A stretch of DNA of 45,536 nucleotides from Lysobacter sp. Root916 (GCF_001429785.1 NZ_LMJF01000012.1:1-45536), one strand, 5' to 3'; shown: positions 13,831 through 21,938, numbered from the stretch's first letter. A program made the numbers and translations. Notes: a model not told the origin generated them from the letters alone.

Positions 13831-14097
13831 TTAGCCGCGCGGCTTACGGCGCGGCGCCGCTTCGAGCTGCTGGACGCGGCTTTCCATTTGATCCAGGCGC
13901 TGGTTGGCCTGCTGGGCGGACTGATTGGCGGATTCGGCGCTCTGGGCCGCGCCCTGCACCTTCGTGTCGAGTTGGTCGAGGCGCGAGTTGATCCCTGCGA
14001 ACTCTTCTTTATAGGTGGCACAGGCGCCGAGGCTCAGAGCTATGATCGCCACGCCGAGCGTACGTGCCACCACCAGATGTTGCTTGGTCAAAAACAT
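13831..14097 (-). CDS. Lpp/OprI-like outer-membrane lipoprotein
   Basis: An 88-residue lipoprotein. The N-terminus MFLTKQHLVVARTLGVAIIALSLGACATYK has lipobox LGAC with lipidated Cys26. The mature part is a heptad-repeat coiled coil rich in Gln, Ala and Ser (SRLDQLDTKVQGAAQSAESANQ), ending in an Arg/Lys-rich APRRKPRG. It resembles the trimeric Lpp/OprI family, although the usual terminal lysine for covalent wall attachment is replaced by RKPRG. The start has a near-perfect ribosome binding site (GAAGGAGATTGGA before ATG). A strong promoter lies upstream and an L,D-transpeptidase gene downstream. Confidence 0.8.
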   Translation of the reverse strand: MFLTKQHLVVARTLGVAIIALSLGACATYKEEFAGINSRLDQLDTKVQGAAQSAESANQSAQQANQRLDQMESRVQQLEAAPRRKPRG

Positions 14098-14125
14098 TCC
14101 AATCTCCTTCGTCGGGGGAACCTGG

Positions 14126-14153
14126 AATATAGCGGCCTTTTTATCGGTGTCAT
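14126..14153 (-). promoter_or_regulatory. Promoter of the Lpp-like gene
   Basis: Read on the minus strand: -35 ATGACA (14153-14148), 16-bp spacer, -10 TATATT (14131-14126). The spacer is A/T-rich, which fits strong expression of a major lipoprotein. The rest of the gap up to 14460 shows no gene. Confidence 0.6.
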
Positions 14154-14460
14154 GACCCGTCTTCAGCTGAGGTTGAAGTACGTGGATGGATTGTGAAGAT
14201 GTGGCAATTAGTGAGAGCTGTAGCCTGAATTCATCGGGTTCCGCGAGAATTCGCAGCGTTTGATCGACTATCGCAAGCTGATCCGCAGTCACCATCCACA
14301 TTCAAGGTGAGCAGCAGGTCTCAATGAGCGAGCGGTTTGGCACGGATCGATCTTCAGGGACTTCTTCGACTCCCCTATTCATCAGCAAGGAAGGCCATGC
14401 CGGCCCTCATGCGCCTAGGTGGTCGACATAGTCTCCCGGCATCGCTGTTGCGCCGCGCGC

Positions 14461-14490
14461 AATGTCCGCTTTGAGCCGGAAGCGGACATT
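14461..14490. repeat. Palindromic repeat, left copy
   Basis: Perfect 11-bp inverted arms AATGTCCGCTT / AAGCGGACATT around an 8-bp centre. A second copy with one arm mismatch lies at 15878-15905 on the other side of the serine-hydrolase gene. A degenerate piece (ATGTCC ... AGCGGTCAT) follows at 14520-14549. Confidence 0.75.
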
Positions 14491-14597
14491 AACGTCGCCC
14501 AGGCGGGTCCGCCCTGCCGAATGTCCCTTATCAGCCAGTAGCGGTCATCTGCAGCTCCTCAGTCCAGCCGCGCCGCAAAGCGCGATCGTGACAGGCC

Positions 14598-15770
14598 TTA
14601 GCTGGAGACATTTTCTCGCGCAGCTATTCTCTCGACCAGCGTGTTGATCGCCGCCTCCATCGCACGGGCAGTCTTGTCGCCGCTCTGGTTGGTGATGACG
14701 AAAATGCCAAGGTCGTACTTCGGCACGATGTAGATGTAGCACTGCGAGCGGGGCACGCCACCATGATGGGCATAGTAGGCGCCCTTCAAGCGATCGCCGC
14801 CAATGATGTTCCAGAAATAGCCGATGCTGAACTCGGAATCGAATTCGACGAGGGTACGGTGCGATTCCGTCACGACGGGCCCGCCGGCCAGCTGGAACTT
14901 GAGGTACTTCACCATTTCCGGGGCGGTCGCCTTTACGTTCCCTGATGCTCCCCAAGGCAGCTCCGGCATGGGCGTGGTCGGTACCGCGTTGTCACTGTGG
15001 TAGCCGACCGCAAGCCGGGGCGCCTCAGCATCGCTCAGCCTGATTCTAAGGTCCGCCATCGCCGCGGAATCGCGAAAGAACCCGCGTAACACCGACTCGT
15101 AGTCGCTCTTGTAAACCATCTCCAGGATATGCGCCGCCAGTTGGGTTCCAGCACTGGAGTAAGCGTAATCCTTTCCGGGCACCTGGCGAATCTCGACGGA
15201 ATGCAGGTCCTTGAAGAAATGCGCTTTGCCATAGCCGGTGTAAATGGCATTGAGTTCGCGAGGCGTGCGCTGATCGGTGAAGTCCTCGAGCACCCTGTTC
15301 GCGCGTTCTGGCAACATATTCGGCAAGCCGCTCGTATGCGACAACAGGTGACGGATGCGAATGGGATTGCCCTTGTACTGCAGGTTCGGATAATCGCCGT
15401 GCAGATACTTCCGAACGTCGTCGTCCAGCTCCAGCCTGCCCTCCAGGACGGCATTAGCCATCAGGGTCCCCGCCATGGTCTTGCTCAACGAACCGATTTC
15501 GTAGAGGGTTGCATCGGTCGGAGGTCCAGGCTTGCCGGCTTCCATGTCGCCGCGATGACGGATGAATTCTCTACCCCGATAGACGACTGCGATCGAGGTC
15601 GAGTGGAGCAACGGCTGCTGTATCAGTGCTGCGGCAACCTCATCGATGTCCGCTCCCAGGTCCTTTGCCGGCACATCCTCGCCCTTGCAGCCCGCAGCCA
15701 AGAGCACGACGGACAATACGAAGTAGTTGAACCACCGCCCGTTTCGAACAATCCTCGAAATCGCTTGCAT
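14598..15770 (-). CDS. Beta-lactamase-family serine hydrolase, lipoprotein
   Basis: A 390-residue class-C beta-lactamase/penicillin-binding-like protein. It has the active-site tetrad SLSK (Ser94, Lys97), the second motif YSS (Tyr204) and a C-terminal HHGG (335-338) in place of KTG. The N-terminus ends in a lipobox LAAGC (Cys28), so it is probably membrane-anchored in the periplasm. Such proteins are esterases, D-amino peptidases or peptidoglycan-modifying enzymes; the exact substrate is unknown. The ATG at 15770 precedes the signal sequence; the in-frame extension upstream only reads the palindromic repeat. It is bracketed by two copies of that repeat and has a lower GC content than most neighbours, suggesting transfer as a cassette. 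Confidence 0.8.
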   Translation of the reverse strand: MQAISRIVRNGRWFNYFVLSVVLLAAGCKGEDVPAKDLGADIDEVAAALIQQPLLHSTSIAVVYRGREFIRHRGDMEAGKPGPPTDATLYEIGSLSKTMAGTLMANAVLEGRLELDDDVRKYLHGDYPNLQYKGNPIRIRHLLSHTSGLPNMLPERANRVLEDFTDQRTPRELNAIYTGYGKAHFFKDLHSVEIRQVPGKDYAYSSAGTQLAAHILEMVYKSDYESVLRGFFRDSAAMADLRIRLSDAEAPRLAVGYHSDNAVPTTPMPELPWGASGNVKATAPEMVKYLKFQLAGGPVVTESHRTLVEFDSEFSIGYFWNIIGGDRLKGAYYAHHGGVPRSQCYIYIVPKYDLGIFVITNQSGDKTARAMEAAINTLVERIAARENVSS

Positions 15771-15877
15771 GCGTCGGTGCTTGAAGGGCTGTGGAAAGGT
15801 CTCCCAAGATAGCTGAATGCCGAGGCTCGCGCCTGCATCTGTTCTCGCAGAGGCCGTCCCCAACCAGGTGTGTGTGG

Positions 15878-15905
15878 ACGTCCGCTTCGGGTCGGAAGCG
15901 GACAT
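15878..15905. repeat. Palindromic repeat, right copy
   Basis: ACGTCCGCTT / AAGCGGACAT arms around CGGGTCGG; same family as 14461-14490. Confidence 0.75.
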
Positions 15906-16046
15906 CGCATCGGTCGTGACCTCCGCCTGATCTAAAGCTCCGCTGAGGCGATAGCAGAACTAGCGATGTAATGGCGAAGGCCGGAGACACTCGCAGGGAC
16001 GGTGTCAGCGACTTCCCTCATCGGCGGGCCGCTCGCGTTTCCGGGC

Positions 16047-16259
16047 TCAGGCGGGAAGCCTGCCCTTGAGCGCGTTGCGCGCCGCATTCGCCTGGTTGGC
16101 GTCGGCGAATTTGGGTAGCACGACGTGCCCGCCCAGCGTGACGATCTCGAACGTCGAGGCAACCGCGCCGCCGCTCCCGCCAGTGCCAGAGGGATGCACA
16201 GGTCCCAGTGCGGCGATCTGGCGCGGGTCGATCAGATAGCCGGCAACTTCAGTCCACAT
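16047..16259 (-). CDS. Small protein of unknown function
   Basis: A 70-residue protein opening MWTEVAGYLIDPRQIAALG, with a Gly/Ser-rich turn at residues 24-33 and then VASTFEIVTLGGHVVLPKFADANQANAARNAL. The ATG at 16259 has a strong AAGGAGG ribosome binding site eight bases upstream. There is no signal peptide or membrane segment. The pattern of two beta-rich stretches followed by a helix looks like a compact folded domain. The family is not recognised. It lies in the A/T-richer accessory patch. Confidence 0.6.
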   Translation of the reverse strand: MWTEVAGYLIDPRQIAALGPVHPSGTGGSGGAVASTFEIVTLGGHVVLPKFADANQANAARNALKGRLPA

Positions 16260-16519
16260 GGCTCGGTCCTCCTTGGTTGGAGGCCCGATGGTAGAGCACA
16301 GTCGCAGGCCGAGGAGCCCGGTCGAACCATCCGAAGAACAGCGGCGCGGCCAATCGGTGAGTAGGTAGTGCATGCAGCGCCACGCCCTCGGGGACTCGCC
16401 GCCGGTACGCGCTGTCGATTGCCTGCTAGCCACGGGAACCCTTTGCTAGCGGGCGAATCGGACCGGATCCGGTAGTAGGCTTGAGGGGCCAATCACCCAA
16501 CTCACCACCGGAGACTTCC

Positions 16520-16816
16520 TTGGACTTCAAGTTCGAACTGGATCGCTTGCGTTTCGAGATGAATCAACATGTCCTGCAGTTGCGCGAGGACCTGGACGTC
16601 GCGCGCGGCGACCTGCTGGCCACCAACGCCGTTCTCCACGCGGTCGTCGCGACGCACCCCGATCGGGAGCGTCTGCGCTCAGTGCTGGCGAAATTCGATG
16701 AGCAGGCTTCGGAGCGCGCAAAAGCAGGGTCCACCAAGTGTCGATACGCCTATGCGGGGGCGATGAGCAGCCTGGAATGGACGATGACGGGCGCGGATGC
16801 GAGCGTGGCCGGATAG
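16520..16816 (+). CDS. Small helical protein of unknown function, TTG start
   Basis: A 98-residue protein beginning DFKFELDRLRFEMNQHVLQL and rich in long charged helices up to about residue 70, then a looser C-terminus. The TTG at 16520 is chosen because CCGGAG stands six bases before it; earlier TTG codons in the frame lack a site. The N-terminal half could be a coiled coil. No family is recognised. It is the last gene of the accessory patch and runs toward the convergent LysR gene. Confidence 0.45.
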   Translation: MDFKFELDRLRFEMNQHVLQLREDLDVARGDLLATNAVLHAVVATHPDRERLRSVLAKFDEQASERAKAGSTKCRYAYAGAMSSLEWTMTGADASVAG

Positions 16817-16900
16817 ATTCGGGCGTCCGCGAGCTTCAGCTGGGACCGCTTCAGGTCGGCCAGCCTGGCCAGGCTCGCGCGTCCCTCGGCTTGCGCCTCT

Positions 16901-17869
16901 TCATTCGCGACGTGCGTGCGTGGCTGTCATCGGTTCCGAGGCTTCCTTGCGCAACCACGAGCAGAACGCATCGACGGATGGATGGCGTTCGGCGCCCGCG
17001 CGACGCACGATCCAGAACGCGTAGGCGTTGGGCAGCGCGAGCGCGTAGGGACGGATCAGGCGCCCGCGTTGCAGGTCGTCCTCGACTAGCGGCGCGACGC
17101 CGAGCGCGACGCCATGGCCGGCGACCGCGGCTTCCTGGGCCAGGTAGATGCTGGAGAACACCGGCCCGCGGTTCGCGTCCACGCGCTTCGCGGCGCTGGC
17201 CTGCAGCCAGGCCGGCCAATCGGGTACGCCGACGCGGCCGAGCGCGCTTTCGTCGTGCAGCAGGGTGTGGTGGCGCAGGTCGTCGGGCTTGGCCAATGGA
17301 TGCGCCGCGTCGGCGCGCAGCGTAGGCGCGCAAACCGGAAACACCGGCGCTTCCAGGAAACGTTCGGCATCGACGCCGCTGTAGCCGCCGGGTCCGTAGC
17401 GGATCGCGACGTCGGTGCCGTCGCGCACGAAGTCGCTGCGCTCGTTGCCGGTCTCGATGCGCAGGCGCAGTTCCGGATGGTCGCGATGGAAGCGATGCAG
17501 CCTGGGCGCCAGCCACTTCGCGGCGAAGGACTCGACCGTGCTCACGCGCAGGTCCGCGACCGTCGGCGCCATCGCGCGGTCCAGGGCCAGATCGAGTTGC
17601 CCGAACACCTCGCCCAGGGAGGCGGCCAGGGTCGCGCCCTCGGCGGTCAGTTCGACCGAGCGATGGCCGCGATGGAACAGCTTCAGGCCGAGGTAGGCCT
17701 CGAGGTGTTTGACCTGATGGCTGACCGCGGCCGGGGTCACGAACAACTGCGCGGCCGCAGCCTGAAAACTGAGGCAGCGCGCGGCCGCTTCGAAGGCCCG
17801 CAGGGCGTTGAGCGGAGCGGAGTGGCGGGGCTTCACGGGCGCCTCGGACTGGCGGATGCCTGGCTCCAT
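16901..17869 (-). CDS. LysR-family regulator, GcvA-like
   Basis: The 322-residue protein has the LysR winged helix at residues 17-78 (PLNALRAFEAAARCLSFQAAAAQLFVTPAAVSHQVKHLE ... GLKLFHRG) and a substrate-binding domain typical of the GcvA/AmpR group (WLAPRLHRFHRDHPELRLRIETG, VAIRYGPGGYSG, GHGVALGVAPLVEDDL). It is divergent from two metallo-beta-lactamase-fold genes, and LysR regulators usually control the divergent neighbour, so those genes are the likely targets. The shared intergenic DNA of about 100 bp contains an A/T-rich stretch around 17870-17892 suited for LysR binding. Confidence 0.85.
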   Translation of the reverse strand: MEPGIRQSEAPVKPRHSAPLNALRAFEAAARCLSFQAAAAQLFVTPAAVSHQVKHLEAYLGLKLFHRGHRSVELTAEGATLAASLGEVFGQLDLALDRAMAPTVADLRVSTVESFAAKWLAPRLHRFHRDHPELRLRIETGNERSDFVRDGTDVAIRYGPGGYSGVDAERFLEAPVFPVCAPTLRADAAHPLAKPDDLRHHTLLHDESALGRVGVPDWPAWLQASAAKRVDANRGPVFSSIYLAQEAAVAGHGVALGVAPLVEDDLQRGRLIRPYALALPNAYAFWIVRRAGAERHPSVDAFCSWLRKEASEPMTATHARRE

Positions 17870-17970
17870 GCTATCAAGTTATTTTTACTAATGTGATCGC
17901 GAAAACATCTCGTTTGTCGCGCCCGCACGCGCTGGCAATGATGCGTCCCTCGATACCAAGGGCGTTGGTC

Positions 17971-18795
17971 ATGCGATTCGAAGCGTTGGGTCCCCAGGTG
18001 CTGATGTTCGTCGGCGACGGCTACGAGTCGGTCGCCACCGCCTTCCTGGCCGGAGACGAGGTCTTGTTGGTGGACGCCCTGGGCAGCGAGGAAGACGCGC
18101 GCTGGCTGCATCGCACGCTGTGCGTGGAGATGGGCAAGGCGGTGCGCATGATCGTGGCGACCCATTACATGAGCGATCACCTCGCAGGCCTGGCGCAGTT
18201 TCCCGAGGCGCTGACGATCGCGCACCGCCACCATCGCCACAGCTTCCTGTCGCAGAACCGCCGCATCGACGCGTTCTATCGCGAACCCAAGGTGGTGTTC
18301 GACCACGCGATGAGCATCCAGTGGGGGCCGCACGAGCTGCGCTTGCTGCACAACCCCGGCAAGACCATGGACCACCTCAGCGTGGACGTGCCCAGCGCCG
18401 ATCTGGTCTGCGCGGGCGACAACATCGTCGGTCGCATCGTGTATCTGTCCAAGGCCGATCCGCAGCTGATCCGCGCCGCGATCGGCCGGCTCCGCCAGTT
18501 CGGTCGCGCCACGGTCGTGGGCGGGCATATGGGGCGCTTTCCCGCGGCCGTGCTCGACCACGCGCTTCATTACCTGGATCGGCTGCAGGACGCGGTCGTG
18601 CGTATCCGCGCCGAGCTCGCACCGCAGCAGGCCGATGCGCGCATCGCCGCGATCGCCATCGAGGACTGCTTGGCGGCGGGCGTGGAGGCGGTGGCGTTCG
18701 AACGCGAATGGCACCAGCGCAATCTGGAGGTCATCGTCGCCCAGTCCGTGTTCTCCTTCGATGCGGCGCTGGCCGCGCAGGCGGGGCGCGCATGA
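17971..18795 (+). CDS. Metallo-beta-lactamase-fold hydrolase
   Basis: A 274-residue protein with the fold's metal motif THYMSDHLAG (HxxxDH), an atypical second ligand region RHHRHSF, and VCAGDNIVG and VVGGHMGRF for the later ligands. A Gln/Tyr-rich helical C-terminus follows. The ATG at 17971 is chosen because AAGGG lies eight bases upstream; ATG 17938 and GTG 17893 are alternatives. The first histidine pair is HYMSDH rather than HxHxDH, so the first ligand residue is a tyrosine, as in some atypical members. It overlaps the next gene by 4 bp (ATGA). Substrate unknown. Confidence 0.75.
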   Translation: MRFEALGPQVLMFVGDGYESVATAFLAGDEVLLVDALGSEEDARWLHRTLCVEMGKAVRMIVATHYMSDHLAGLAQFPEALTIAHRHHRHSFLSQNRRIDAFYREPKVVFDHAMSIQWGPHELRLLHNPGKTMDHLSVDVPSADLVCAGDNIVGRIVYLSKADPQLIRAAIGRLRQFGRATVVGGHMGRFPAAVLDHALHYLDRLQDAVVRIRAELAPQQADARIAAIAIEDCLAAGVEAVAFEREWHQRNLEVIVAQSVFSFDAALAAQAGRA

Positions 18796-19649
18796 GCCGG
18801 CGTCCGCAGCCGCTCGATCGCGGCATCGCGCGCAGGCGATTCGTGGCCGGCTGCGTCGGCCTGAGCGCCGCGGCGCTGCTGCCCGCCGGGCGCATCCTCG
18901 CGGCCGCGCCGGCCGAGGGCTTGCGCATCCAACGCCTGGCCTGGGCGGGCATACGCCTGCAACTGCCGGGCGCGACCTTGTTCATCGATCCGCTGATCAA
19001 TCCCGAAGCCTGGGGCCCGGCGCTGAAGGACAAACTGATTCCGGTCGGCGACGCCGTCGGCGATACCTATGTGCTCATCACTCACGCGCATCCCGATCAT
19101 TTCGACGCGATGGCGGTGGCGCAGGCGCTGAGCCAGGGCGGCGCGCTGGTGCATCCGGCCGGCACCAATCCACTGCCGCTGCCCGAGAACGCGCGCGCGC
19201 GGCCCAGCGCGCCCTGGGAGCCGCAACTGCTGGGCGATTTCACCGCCACGCCCGTGCCGGCTTCGGACGGTTACGGCGATCCGCAGGTGTCCTGGGTGGT
19301 GTCGGCCGGCGGTCGGCGCATCTTTCATGCGGGCGACACGCTCTGGCATGGGCATTGGTGGCGGATCGGCCGCCAATTCGGTCCGTTCGATACGGTGTTC
19401 CTGCCGGTCAACGGCGCGCGCTTCGGTTGGCGCAAGCCGGTCAGCGGCCTGCCGGGCGTGCTGACGCCGGAGCAGGCGGTGGCCGCCGCGACCATCCTGG
19501 GTGCGCGCCGTCTGGTGCCGATCCACTACGGCGTGTCCGGGCTCGCGGAGTACGTGGAAGTCGACGATCCGATCGGACGCCTGCGCAAGGCCGCGCGCGA
19601 CACGCCCATCGACATCCATCCGATGGCGCCGGGGGCGTGGCTGGACTGA
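18792..19649 (+). CDS. Tat-exported metallo-beta-lactamase-fold hydrolase (UlaG/YtnP-like)
   Basis: A 285-residue protein with a twin-arginine signal (ARRRFVAGCVGLSAAALLPAG) and the metal motif THAHPDHFDAM (HxHxDH), then FHAGDTLWHGHW and PIHYGV. The layout (IDPLINP, THAHPDH, HAGDT) fits the UlaG/YycJ-type group that acts on lactones or phosphodiesters. Tat export implies folding with metal in the cytosol before secretion. Overlap with the previous metallo-hydrolase gene suggests that the two act in one pathway, one inside and one outside the membrane, under the divergent LysR regulator. Confidence 0.8.
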   Translation: MSRRPQPLDRGIARRRFVAGCVGLSAAALLPAGRILAAAPAEGLRIQRLAWAGIRLQLPGATLFIDPLINPEAWGPALKDKLIPVGDAVGDTYVLITHAHPDHFDAMAVAQALSQGGALVHPAGTNPLPLPENARARPSAPWEPQLLGDFTATPVPASDGYGDPQVSWVVSAGGRRIFHAGDTLWHGHWWRIGRQFGPFDTVFLPVNGARFGWRKPVSGLPGVLTPEQAVAAATILGARRLVPIHYGVSGLAEYVEVDDPIGRLRKAARDTPIDIHPMAPGAWLD

Positions 19650-19666
19650 GCCGCCTGCGCTCAGTC
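19644..19666. terminator. Hairpin overlapping the stop codon, shared with 43483-43504
   Basis: GACTGAGC / GCTCAGTC, an 8-bp stem with loop CGCCTGC; the TGA stop of the preceding gene is in the left arm. The same 18-nt core occurs at another gene end (43483-43500). No T-run follows. Confidence 0.45.
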
Positions 19667-19677
19667 GGCGCGCGTGG

Positions 19678-19828
19678 TCACAGCGCCTGCTCGGGCGCCG
19701 TCGATTCGTCGCTCAGCTCCAGCGCGTCCAGGCTGCCGCGCACCGTGCCCAGCGCCTTGAGTTTGTCGGGTTGCGGGCCAGACGGGACGGTCGCCGGGCC
19801 GTGTCCGGCCCGGCGTTCGCGCCGGCGC
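19678..19828 (-). pseudogene. Possible gene remnant (C-terminal fragment)
   Basis: On the minus strand, one frame ending with TGA at 19680-19678 is coding-like: it encodes PDKLKALGTVRGSLDALELS and then DESTAPEQAL with strong third-position GC bias over ~30 codons. No start codon is found in this frame downstream of the beta-propeller stop. It is either the end of a gene whose 5' part was lost, or a frameshifted extension of the beta-propeller protein. Confidence 0.3.
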
Positions 19829-20461
19829 TCAGCGCGGGCGGCGCACCGCGCGCACCTTGCCGCTGCTGCCGCCGCCGCAATAGAAGCGGTCGGCGCCGTC
19901 GGATTCCAGGCCGGACACCATCTTGCCCGCCGGCATCTCCACGCGTTCCAGCACTTCCCCGCTGTTCGGATCGACGCGGCGCAATTCGCTCTCGTCGCTT
20001 TCCCAGGTGCCGTGCCAGAGTTCGCCGTCGACCCAGGTGACGCCGGTGACGTAGCGGTTGGATTCGATGCTGCGCAACACCTTGCCGGTGTCCGGATCGA
20101 CCTGATGGATCTTGCGGTCGCGATACTGGCCGACCCACAGCGAGCCCTCGGCCCAGCTCATGCCCGAGTCGCCGCCCTGGCCGGGCGAGGGAATCGTCGC
20201 CAGCACGACGCCGCTGGCCGGATCGATCTTGTGGATGCGGTCCTGCACGATCTGGTACAGATGGCGGCCGTCGAAGGCCGTGCCGGCATGCGCCGCGGTG
20301 GCGATCGATCGCGAGGTCTTGCCGCTCTCGGGATCGAGGGACTGCAGCGAATCGCCGGTGGCGAACCAAACGTTCTCGCCGTCGAAGGTGACCCCGTGCA
20401 CGGTGTCCGTGCCGGGGAACGGGCCGTACTCTCGTACGATGTCTGCGTTTGAGGTTTTCAT
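19829..20461 (-). CDS. Short beta-propeller (Vgb / glutamine-cyclotransferase-like) protein
   Basis: A 210-residue protein made of about five ~42-residue repeats of the YncE/Vgb type, each with a motif like VWFATGDSLQSLDPESGK, HLYQIVQDRIHKIDPASG, LWVGQYRDRKIHQVDPDTG, and LWHGTWESDESELRRVDPNSG. Six- or seven-bladed propellers of this family run to ~290 residues, so this is short by one or two blades. There is no signal peptide. It is transcribed 18 bp after the TPR/HTH regulator, so the two are probably one operon. Function is unknown; related proteins include streptogramin lyase and secreted glutamine cyclotransferase, whose catalytic residues I cannot confirm here. Confidence 0.65.
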   Translation of the reverse strand: MKTSNADIVREYGPFPGTDTVHGVTFDGENVWFATGDSLQSLDPESGKTSRSIATAAHAGTAFDGRHLYQIVQDRIHKIDPASGVVLATIPSPGQGGDSGMSWAEGSLWVGQYRDRKIHQVDPDTGKVLRSIESNRYVTGVTWVDGELWHGTWESDESELRRVDPNSGEVLERVEMPAGKMVSGLESDGADRFYCGGGSSGKVRAVRRPR

Positions 20462-20479
20462 GGCTACACCGTAGCGGCT

Positions 20480-21691
20480 CTAGGGCAGGGCGGGGAGTAA
20501 CAAGCTCGTCGCGAAACCGGGCATCGGCGGCGTGGTCCAGCGGCGCGCGCGCCCGCGCCCGTAGGACTGCGCCTTGCCCGCGGCGGCCAGGGTGTCGAGC
20601 GCGCGCTGCACATTGCGCTGGCTCGCGCCCAGTGCCAGCGCCAAGGCCGAACTCGACCAGGATTCGCCGTCGGCGAGCAAGGCCAGCACCGCCGCATGCT
20701 TCTCTTCGACCGGTCTGGCCAGCACCACCAGCTCGCGCGCATGGCGTGGATGCAGCGCGTAGCCGCGCGCGGTCGCGTCGATTTCCGCCATCGGGCGCAG
20801 CAACGCGCGCAGGCGTCCGATTTCGACGCGCAGGCGCGCGCGGTGGGTTTCGTCGACGCGTTTGAAGCCGAAGGCGTGCGCGATCAGGGCGTCGCGCGCG
20901 ACATCGTCGGGCCAGGCCTCGCCCAGCGCACGCGCGAGCGCGAACAGGATAGGGCGCGAAGCCAGCGACACGCGCGTGCGGCCGTCGCTCAACGCGTATC
21001 GGCAGGCGTCGATCACGAAGGCATCCGAGGCCAACAAGGCTTCGACCTGCTGCAGTCGCAGGGGGCGCGCGCCGTCGCGCTCGATCAGATGCGCGGCCGG
21101 CGCGTCCATCACGGCCTGCGCGCTCGCGACTTCGGCGATCAGCGCGGAGATGTTGGCGTGGCGCGCGGCCCGTTCGGCGCGGATCAGCGCCGCGCGCGCG
21201 GGCTGGGTACGCAGGCGACGCATGGCGATGCCGGCCAGCACCAGTTCGTGCACGGCGCGCGCGGCGGGCGGCAGCGGTGCGGGATCGAGCTCGGCCAAGG
21301 CGCGTTCGGCCTCGTCGAGGCGGCCGATCAGGAGCAGGCGCCGGATCGCGAGCTGGCGCGCATAGGCGGCGTTCGCGCGATCGCCATGGCGCTCCAGCGT
21401 CGCGCGCGCCGCGTCCAGCGTGGGTTCGGGCCAGCCCAGATCGCGCGCGGCGAACGCGATCTCGGCCTCGGCCAGCACGCAACGGGCGCGCGCCAGCGCT
21501 TCCCTGGGGCCGAACGCGCGCGCTGCGCGGCGCACCAGCTGGCGGGCGCGATCCAGGTCGCCGAGTTGGGCCATCGCGATGCCTCGCAAGGCCAGCGCGG
21601 ACGCGTCCTCGCGCAGCGCGACGTACTTCAATGCGAGCAGCGCATCGCCCGCCGCGAGCGCGCGCGCCGCCGCCGTGATCAGCGAGTCCAC
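20480..21691 (-). CDS. TPR / winged-helix transcriptional regulator
   Basis: A 403-residue cytosolic protein. The N-terminal ~190 residues are Ala/Leu/Arg-rich helical repeats of TPR type (ALRGIAMAQLGDLDRARQLVRRAARAFG). The middle (about 225-310) resembles an OmpR-type winged helix (FVIDACRYALSDGRTRVSLASRPILFALARAL ... LRVEIGRLRALL, with ARGYAL). A C-terminal helix-turn-helix (ALALALGASQRNVQRALDTLAAAG) ends the protein. It starts with ATG at 21691. Together with the beta-propeller gene downstream it forms a two-gene operon whose ligand and target genes are unknown. Confidence 0.65.
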   Translation of the reverse strand: MDSLITAAARALAAGDALLALKYVALREDASALALRGIAMAQLGDLDRARQLVRRAARAFGPREALARARCVLAEAEIAFAARDLGWPEPTLDAARATLERHGDRANAAYARQLAIRRLLLIGRLDEAERALAELDPAPLPPAARAVHELVLAGIAMRRLRTQPARAALIRAERAARHANISALIAEVASAQAVMDAPAAHLIERDGARPLRLQQVEALLASDAFVIDACRYALSDGRTRVSLASRPILFALARALGEAWPDDVARDALIAHAFGFKRVDETHRARLRVEIGRLRALLRPMAEIDATARGYALHPRHARELVVLARPVEEKHAAVLALLADGESWSSSALALALGASQRNVQRALDTLAAAGKAQSYGRGRARRWTTPPMPGFATSLLLPALP

Positions 21692-21938
21692 TGGTATTCC
21701 GCCACGTCGCTCACTCCGGCCCTCGTTCAGGCGCGCTCTAGGCTAACCCAAGGCGGCGGCGCCGCTTGCGCAGCGAGCGTGCACCCGCGGGTTTGCGCGG
21801 GCGACCCCGGCGGTCGTTTGAGTGCGACAATGGACGCTTAGCCGGCCGCGCGCTTCGCGGCGCATCCGGCCGGGGCGGCCGCGGCCGTCCTGCCATCGCA
21901 TTCGTTGCCGCCAGCCGGCAGGGTCAGGAGGATCACGT

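Noticed and set aside
14462-14647. Short plus-strand frame beginning MSALSRKRT
   Set aside because: It is a translation of the palindromic repeat and adjacent DNA.
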